64,000 bases of DNA from Symsagittifera roscoffensis. Its lineage: Eukaryota > Xenacoelomorpha > Acoela > Convolutidae. A program made the translations under genes and the position numbers. Location of the stretch: assembly GCF_963678635.1 (NCBI RefSeq), contig NC_087070.1:26218007-26282006 (forward strand). Reading direction: 5' to 3'. The notes under the pieces were generated by a model. It had not been told where the DNA came from. It ran no database searches and saw nothing but the letters and a program-made list of their open reading frames with translations. Positions 57,021-64,000 of this stretch are shown here, piece by piece. The first letter of the stretch is position 1. Each line of letters opens with the position of its first letter.

Positions 57021-60000
57021 CTGGTTAAAAGTATGTCTGGGAACCAAGATAAACATAATCAAGTTCAAATCGCCGAGGATAACCTAATGGCCGTATCATT
57101 TTTTGTACTATAAACGATCGAATAAAAGTGTTTTAAAAACCAGCCAAAGACAATTCAATTAAAAAGTTTTTGAGGACATTTTTGGTCACAACTGTTTTTT
57201 TTTTTCAAAAACCGTTGTGGAATGACTGTGGCAATGAGTACAAATACAGCATGCTTGAGTAAAAATCAAAAAACCCGTTTTATTATCAAAAGTTTTGACT
57301 GAAACAAAGTAAATTTTTTACCAAAACATTCAACCCATTGCAGATACACCTGTAAGACATACTGTGAGACTCTGAATTCTCTGCACTTTGTGTTTAACAG
57401 TAGTCATGGAATCAGTTTGGCTGTTAATTGCAATCTTTACATTAAAGCATTTGGTCTAACATCTGCTCAATAGGCTTCACATAACTTTTGACCCTGAGTT
57501 GACCAATGGTATCGTTTTTGTGGAACTGACGTTTAGTGCAACGCTGGCGACATATGCCGATTTAAGTTGCAGGGGAGGACGGGCTTCGAATGTTCGTATT
57601 AATACTTCAATGCTCGTATTAATACTTCAATAAATTCTCCTGTGGGTGTTAAGTTAACGTACCGTTACTTGATGCGTTTTTGTTAAAACGTGATGTTATA
57701 AATTTTTGATAAGGGTGGTTTTCCGTTAGCTTAAAAAAATTTTTTTTTCCTTATATCAAGCTCTTACTGTTGGTCTTAGGCTTGAAAAAATGGTTCTTAA
57801 ATATTAAAAAGTCAAAAAACTAAGATACAAAGAAACTGAATCAGTATCTAAGCGAACAATCACAATCAAAATTTTATCACTGATATTTGCAAATTATTCC
57901 CATTTAAAAATCTAATAAGAACTTCATTATTAACAAAATTATTTGGGACAGTTTGAATTTAATTGATTTGAGTCTGAGAAGCAAAGCAATATCATAGTTA
58001 TCTTTTTAAACCTGAGCTTCGCCAGTTTCAGGGCGTTAATGGAATTGTAGTTAAAAGCACCTTTCTTGCTTATTGATCATTTTTCCTGAAGATGATTTTT
58101 TCTGCTCATCAAATGAATGAAGAAACAAGACGAGGCACAATAAAAAATTTTAGGGACTTTTTTGTTAATTACTTCAACGCAGTTTGCTGTAATTTTGATG
58201 AACACAAGGAATATCTATGGCATAGTTATCTTCTACAGCGTCACCGTTTTCACTGTTACATTTTGTTTTGGGACAAACCTATCGTTTTGAGTACTTTTTG
58301 AAGTCTTTCGTTTCTTTTAATGGATTTTTTACCTGTTGTTAGCCTGATCAATTTTTTTTTGCTTTTAAATAATTTTCAGCTAGTCAACCAATATTATTTT
58401 CGTTAACGACTCCATCATGAGTGTTTTTTTTGAGGTTTTTTTTGTGATTAGGAAGCACCTGTTTTTCAAAAATTTTTGTTTTACTTCTCCAGAAAGAAAA
58501 TAACTCACAGATACAGCAAGCTCTCATTAAGATTAGGTACTTGTTTTTTTTTCAAAAGATTTTGTTCTAACTCTACAAAAAAAATGGAACGGAAACGTTC
58601 ATAGAATTCATAATCGTTTTCAAGCGTGATTATAATCAAATAGCGGTGACATTACTCCACTGTTTTTCGTGAAAAACAACTTTCCACAATTTTCAAAGGA
58701 TTTAGCTAGTGGATAGCTAACACAAGATGTTTTTTTAAAACATTAGGCTCAAAGTTAAGCTTCAAGGGAGACGTTCGATTACGTTTGGTGTTAGAGTATT
58801 ATTACTTTAATTATCATAAGTCATTTCAATTTGGCAAGCTCTTATTAGGTCAAATTTTTAGACATTTTGACCTGGCGGCACGCGTGTAATCATTTTGAAG
58901 TGTAAACTCTTGATAATTTGTCCTCGGAACATCACATCATAAAAGGGCGGAAAGTGGCTCCTTTGAAACGTAGATCTTCAAAGCACGAAGCGCCCCATGA
59001 TATAGTTTCATTTTAGCCAACCATGAAGCAGATTCAATTAGCATACCTTTATTATTTAAAAACCATTTTAAATCATGGCAAATGCAATTGACACCGCCTG
59101 TTTTCGTTCTCTCATTCCCTGGCAAACAAACCAGTCAAAACTGCAGCCAGAGTAAAATCATTTTAAAACCTGTCTAGTCTCACAAACTATTTCATCGTCT
59201 AACGAAGAGAGAAATATCAGTTATCAGACATACATTAGAGAAATAGTTGCACTGCCGCAGCTAAACAGAGCGAAAACAATCACCATTCCTTGACCTGGCT
59301 TCGCGACCATCCGACCAGGAGTGTCAAAGTTTGCTACACAAGGGCATAAATTGATGCCTAACTAAAATTTCGACTAGAAATTTTTTTAATCGGGCCGAAA
59401 TTGGATGTTTGAGAGCTCAACAGTGAACGAGTCATACCCTGCTCTCAAAAAATCGAACGTCAATGATGCGAACTTTCTGAGCAGTCACCCGAAAGGAACC
59501 TGTTTCGATACGGTTGCGAAACGAATCTCTTTTACGAGAGCAAAGTGGGGTGCAATCATGACTGAGTGGAGCGTAAAGCCTATTGGGATATAGAAACAAT
59601 GATTTCTTCTCCTGCCGATTCATCTGTGCAAGGAAACGAATTTATACCAGTTTTCCCGGCAACTCCAGTTCCGACGGTTAGAGCAAGCACTTTAATGCAG
59701 ATAACGAACTCTTTTTTGAGCTCACGAACGATACTCAAGCGAGAGGCCAGTTGATGATTTGCCCAAGAAATGAAAACTACAATTTCACGATCTTTGCTTC
59801 ATTTTGTTGGAAAAGATTTCTACTTTCCTTTTCTTAAATAACTCTAACGAATGCAATAGAATTTAAGATTCTGTTTTTAAAACCGCTTACGGCAAATTTT
59901 TCAGTATAAATCTACTAGAGGAATTAATCTTTTCTCGCTATCATTAGTTTAAAAAAGTTTATTGCAATTAACAAAGAAGAAATGGGAATTTGTATTTTTT

Positions 60001-60067
60001 TTAGTTTTCTTTTAGAATTGCTTTTAGAAAATTTTGGTTTATTTTGCAAAACCTAATTCGTGAAATT

Positions 60068-60126
<59 letters not shown>

Positions 60127-61180
60127 AGTCAATTGCCTACTAACAAGTCTATTTTCACTATCCAACTACAAATCTAAATATGGAAAACCCGTATTTTTTC
60201 ATGCCTTTTATCGATTCCTAATTTAGAATTTTCATCAAAAAAATTTGGTTGTCTCTCTTTATCATTATGCTTCTTGCCCTGAGGGATTAGCAGGGTCTGA
60301 CGGAAGACATCAGAAGGTGTTTTAAATGCATTAACACTATGTATTCAACTTCACGTGTAAAATGAGCAATTGTTTAGTGAAACTGAGAAACGAATTAAAA
60401 AAATGTTTCCAAAATGTTTTTGCAGGTTCTATTTTTGTTTGGGAGATCATGGTAAATTCTTTGTGGATGTTTTTTTTTGGATTTTTTAAATTAACGTTTT
60501 TTTTCGAAATTGAGTTTTTTTCCCACGAAATTTAAAATTTCTACAAAAAATCACAATTTTTTTGAAAATATTTTGAAAATTTGCTCAAATTAGCCAACTG
60601 CTTCTTTTCTCATGGAAGCGGAAGGACTATTGACCAAAATTTAATTTATTCATCAGCTTTCCCCATAAAAGCAAGGAATTTCTTGCATCCTCCCGCTGAA
60701 TTGGATAAAAAAAAGTTTCACCTTGACTAATATCGATGCACGTGTCCACAACAAAGGATTACTTCTTTGCTCATACGAGGAGTAAACACGAAAAGTACTT
60801 TTTCGTCACAGGTTAGCACATAAAGAAAGTTCAATATGCTTCTCTATGATTCGTCTGTGACAAAATTTAACTAAAAACAAAAGTGAGACCTACAACTTTG
60901 ACAGTGAGAAAGTGGAGATGAATTTTCAAGGAAACTTTAACATGCCAATAAACATTTTAGATATAGACCGATTCGAACGATTGAAACATGTTCAGATGCG
61001 TGTCTCAAAAACGATATACTGTGAGTTTGTCTCAAATCTTCTTAACATTCCGAAGGATCAAAGTACCACTATGTTCTCGTAAAGGATTCCGTGAAACTGG
61101 TAGAACGTGAAACTGATAAAGGACCCCGTGAAACTGGTTCGAAAGGACTGTCCTTCTCGTGGCGGACCCCGTGAAGCTGG
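57021..61180. other. Mostly unrecognised sequence within the probable Polinton relic
   Basis: Short frames only (for example 58092-58301 and 59405-59593), none matching a family I know. A 20-bp tandem duplication (CTCGTATTAATACTTCAATR type) lies at about 57594-57635 and an AG microsatellite at 60074-60122. If the Polinton reading is right, capsid and ATPase genes should have stood between the integrase and the polymerase, but I could not recognise them. Confidence 0.35.
60074..60122. repeat. (AG)n microsatellite
   Basis: About 48 bases of uninterrupted AG dinucleotides. Confidence 0.98.
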
Positions 61181-61189
61181 TTCGAAAAA

Positions 61190-62035
61190 CTCCCACCACG
61201 AAAGCCACAAAAATGCAGAACATGTTTCCACACATGCCCTTTGCTTGCTTATTGAGAAGACATCCAGCTAGATGCTACCATGAAAAAGAAGGATTCCAAA
61301 TAAAAACGCCGAAACCAAAGGTTGATCAGCATCGTTTCAGAAATTACGCCGTTCGTTTGATTGTACCGCGGTTCGTTTGTTAGGATCTGGAATCCTTGCT
61401 TTCGATAGGCGTCGGACATGAACCTAACCCATCGGAGTGAACCATCGGAAGTCATCACTCAAATCATCGAGACACGTCAACCCTTAATGTTGAGCTTAGA
61501 AAACCGGAATTTGTTAGATAAGAGCTGAAATTAGGAATTGATTCGATGAAACTGATGATCGACAAACTAAAAACACTGGTTAAAGAGATCTACGTCAAGA
61601 ATAAAAGGCCTTACGCTTTCACTGGAGCTACCACATTTAAATAGAAGTCGCCAAACACAGCTGGATTTTTGAACAATAAATGATTGATGCTATGGAGGCA
61701 GTGCTCAACCACTGTCATTCTTATAGTAAGTTTCTCGGGCCAGCAACCGCGAATAGAATTCGAAAGAAAATAAAATTTGTGTCCTTCAAAGCCCATAATT
61801 TAATCAACTACGATCTACGCTGCCTTGTTAGAGCCTTTAAAAAGCCTTTCCAGTAACAAGTTCACCGTATTTCCCATCACTCAGGAGAAAAAAAATTTCT
61901 GACGTTCTCAGCATGAATAAAAATTATTGAGGACAAAAACAGAAAAATCGCAAAATATCTATGAGAATCTGTGTTTCATAGATTCGTTTAAGTTTATGCC
62001 TTCATCATTATCAACCCTGTGAAAATGGATTCGTT
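61190..62035 (+). pseudogene. Protein-primed DNA polymerase B relic, copy A
   Basis: The translated fragments, broken by stops and frameshifts, appear in the order expected for the N-terminal half of a Polinton polymerase. First comes a Cys/His cluster (CRTCFHTC near 61213). Then FRNYAVRLIVPRFV leads to DLESLL, the place of exonuclease motif I (D-x-E). Then come IDKLKTLVKEIYVKNKRPY, a stretch with ISTTIYAALLEPLKSL in the place of the Y-D motif II, and finally FIDSFKFMPSSLSTL near 61990-62020. All are on the plus strand. No intact frame remains. The section from about 61490 is duplicated immediately downstream. Confidence 0.7.
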
Positions 62036-62044
62036 GTTTTTCAG

Positions 62045-63235
62045 CTTGGAAAACCGGATGTTGTCAGATATGAGCTGAAATGAGGACCTGATGTGATGAA
62101 ATCGCTGATCGACAAACTGGAAATACTAGTGAAAGAGATCTACGCCAAGAAATAGAAGAACTACGTTTCCACTAAAATTATCTCAATTGAAAAGAATTTG
62201 CCACACACTGCTTTACTTGTAAAGAACAGTTGGTCAATGTCAAGGAGGCATTACTTGGCCAATGTCACTTGATATTTTTGGGGTGGCCAACCAACTGCTG
62301 CAATATAAATCGACAAACAGTAATTTTTGAGCAAAACAAAGCCCATTACTTAACCAAATACGATCTACACTTCATCGTTAAGGCTTTTAAAAACAGCCAC
62401 CCAGATAATTTGATCTCCGTAATGCCCATCTTTCAAGAGCAAATAATTATCTCAGACAATCTCAGCAAAGATCAAAACGACAAAAATGGAAAACCAAAAA
62501 AGCTATGAGAATCTGAATTTCATAGACTCATTTAAATTGAAGCCTTCATCCTTGTCAACATTCGTAGCGAGTTTACCGCAGGTAGAATAGAAATGACGAA
62601 AACGTTTTTTTTGTAAAAAAGGAATTTGCAGGAGAAAATTTCCCTGTTGAATCAAAATGGGTACTACCTTCCGCCTATATTGATATATTTAGGCAATTTC
62701 CGGAGGCGAGATTGCTAGCACGAAACCTCTGGGTTGATACGCTAGCAGACGGTGAAATAAAAGTTGACCAGAGCCAATGCAACCAATCACGTAAATTATC
62801 CAATAATCTGAGATGTTGGACGATCGGCGTCTACCTCGATCTATACATCACTACTGAACTGCTTATACTCTTATCAGTGATGGAAGAAATGCGACAACTA
62901 AGATATGAAAAAGACGGTTGGTCTGTGCACGCTACTACACTGAGTAATTTGCCGGGTGTTTTTAAAAATCTGCCAGCCGGGTCTGCGCTCGCTGACAAAC
63001 CACGACTACTTGGGCATGGTTCAGTCAATGATAGTGGATGTCTTCGGTGTCTAGTAAGCCAATAAAGTCAAGTCATTAAGGCGAATAACGAGTATTTGCC
63101 CAATTACGACAGTAAAAAAGATCCCAAATAAATTAAAGAACGATGCGGAAAAATTTTTACGAAGGCATTATGCAAACTTCCTGGAGAATTCCACAAATTT
63201 TCAAAGATTATTCCCCAGTGTGGTTTCTTGAAGAA
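62045..63235 (+). pseudogene. Protein-primed DNA polymerase B relic, copy B and continuation
   Basis: This section repeats copy A from about 61490 on: DVMKSLIDKLEILVKEIYAK, then KYDLHFIVKAF (exonuclease motif II, Y-D), LISVMP, and FIDSFKLKPSSLSTFVASLP near 62520-62570. It continues further into the gene: AYIDIFRQFPEARL, LADGEI, then GVYLDLYITTELLILLSVME (exonuclease motif III region), LPGV, and ANNEYLPNYDSKKDPK near 63080-63130, the stretch just before polymerase motif A. Frameshifts and stops at several points show it is dead. The 62712-63065 section is a still-open frame of this gene and not a separate gene. Confidence 0.75.
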
Positions 63236-63289
63236 TACCAGTTTAAACGAGACTCAATTCTCCTTGTTTAATAATAAATAAGAATGTAA

Positions 63290-63499
63290 ATAATATAGAT
63301 AATGTAAGTTATATAGCTAATGTCATGACAGAATTCAAGAGTTCAACTTAAATCTTTCATAAATTGAGACAGAGTGAGTGAGAGCACTTGATGATGAATA
63401 GAGAATGGATTGACAGGTCGGTAGCGACCTTGATAGCCAATAGGCGAGTTTAGCACGAATAACTAGCACAGAAGGTAATACAATAATGACGTCATAACA
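63290..63499 (-). repeat. Possible LTR fragment
   Basis: On the minus strand a sequence starting TGTTATGACGTCATTATTG lies 10 bases after the stop of the ORF to its right. It contains the palindrome TGACGTCA (63487-63494) and, further on, a TATATAA stretch. The position right after a pol-like stop codon fits a 3' LTR. Its other end and the matching LTR are not in the window. Confidence 0.35.
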
Positions 63500-63510
63500 A
63501 TACTGTTAAA

Positions 63511-64000
63511 CTACGCCACACCAGTGTCCTCTGACGATGAAGGTGAAGATGACACAATGGGGCGTTTTTGCCCCTTCTTGACAGGCGTTGTTTGCTTGCC
63601 TGAAAAACTTAGATCGGTTGATTTAAGACGTACCGCCAGGTGATTTCTTCTAATTACTTTTCCCTTGTCAGAAATATATGTGGACCCAGTAATCTGCACA
63701 ATTTTGCCCTTAAAAGGTTTGAAAAGTTCTCGACTAGACTTCCTATTTAGAAATTTCCTAAATACTTCGACCTTATTTGGTTCATTCAACACTAATTAAT
63801 CCAAATTACGTTTTGGTATTGACGGACGAATTTGATCCGTTGTCATCTGGTTCCTAAACCTAAGTGTCCCAGCAGACAAGTTGGAGCGAAGGGTGGCTGC
63901 GAGAACTTGGTTTCGTTCAGTCAGCGTCTTCAGAGCTTTGACCCCCTCCTGATGCGACAAGGACTTCTTCAAAGTCAGCCACTGATTAGCGGATTGAGCC
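63511..64000 (-). pseudogene. Possible C-terminus of a retroelement Pol protein, runs off the window
   Basis: The minus-strand frame enters from the window edge (NQWLTLKKSLSHQEGVKAL), meets one TAA at 63796-63798, and continues open in the same frame to TAG at 63511. The last part (FKPFKGKIVQITGSTYISDK, then KVIRRNHLAVRLKS) resembles the C-terminal module that follows the integrase core in Ty3/gypsy elements, where a G-x-I and an R-R-N/H segment are usual. It ends in a Ser-rich tail (VSSSPSSSEDTGVA). The upstream integrase core is outside the window. The call is weak and could be wrong. Confidence 0.35.

Noticed and set aside
59405-59754. Two overlapping plus-strand frames of about 62 aa
   Set aside because: No family pattern and no splice or start context; left as unrecognised sequence inside the probable Polinton relic.

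Overview
The window looks like repeat-rich, AT-rich nuclear DNA of an invertebrate animal; the species cannot be named from the sequence. The clues are a class A G-protein-coupled receptor gene split into short exons with GT-AG junctions, hAT-type miniature transposons with 8-bp target duplications, a tRNA-derived SINE, a Polinton/Maverick relic, a satellite array and a large envelope-bearing LTR retroelement. Only one host gene is recognisable in 64 kb.

Layout. 1-3865 is a long fold-back repeat. 6.0-7.8 kb holds small interspersed and terminal-inverted-repeat elements. Exons of the receptor lie at 7990-8124 (TM3 and DRF), 8505-8762 (TM4 and TM5) and 9787-9947 (TM6). A 200-N gap follows at 9951-10150. 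An 18.9-kb Ty3/gypsy-class retroelement (10153-29066) with identical 410-bp LTRs comes next. It sits inside a satellite array of 720-795 bp units that continues to about 42765. 42.8-47.3 kb is a patchwork of hAT-related fragments and palindromes. The last receptor exon (TM7, helix 8, tail) is at 47449-47870, so the receptor intron would span about 37.5 kb and contain the retroelement and the satellite. 48-53 kb holds a SINE and a 535-bp tandem repeat. 54.3-63.2 kb is a decayed Polinton-like element (integrase fragment, possible small capsid-type protein, protein-primed DNA polymerase B with an internal duplication). The right edge carries the 3' end of another probable LTR element on the minus strand.

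The retroelement is the most interesting object. Its single gag-pol ORF (2740 codons) carries capsid-like, zinc-knuckle, protease, RT, RNase H, integrase and GPY/F parts. Around it lie a pre-gag frame with an internal TGA, two tiny hydrophobic ORFs joined by an ATGA overlap, a 378-codon open frame with no ATG, and an envelope gene resembling chuvirus (Jingchuvirales) glycoproteins but interrupted by one TAA. The envelope overlaps by ATGA an unknown 601-aa ORF. Straight after that stop codon lies a textbook 79-bp intron. This is gene-rich and virus-like compared with ordinary Ty3/gypsy elements, and the LTRs indicate a recent insertion. I could not run any database search; family calls rest on motifs read by eye.
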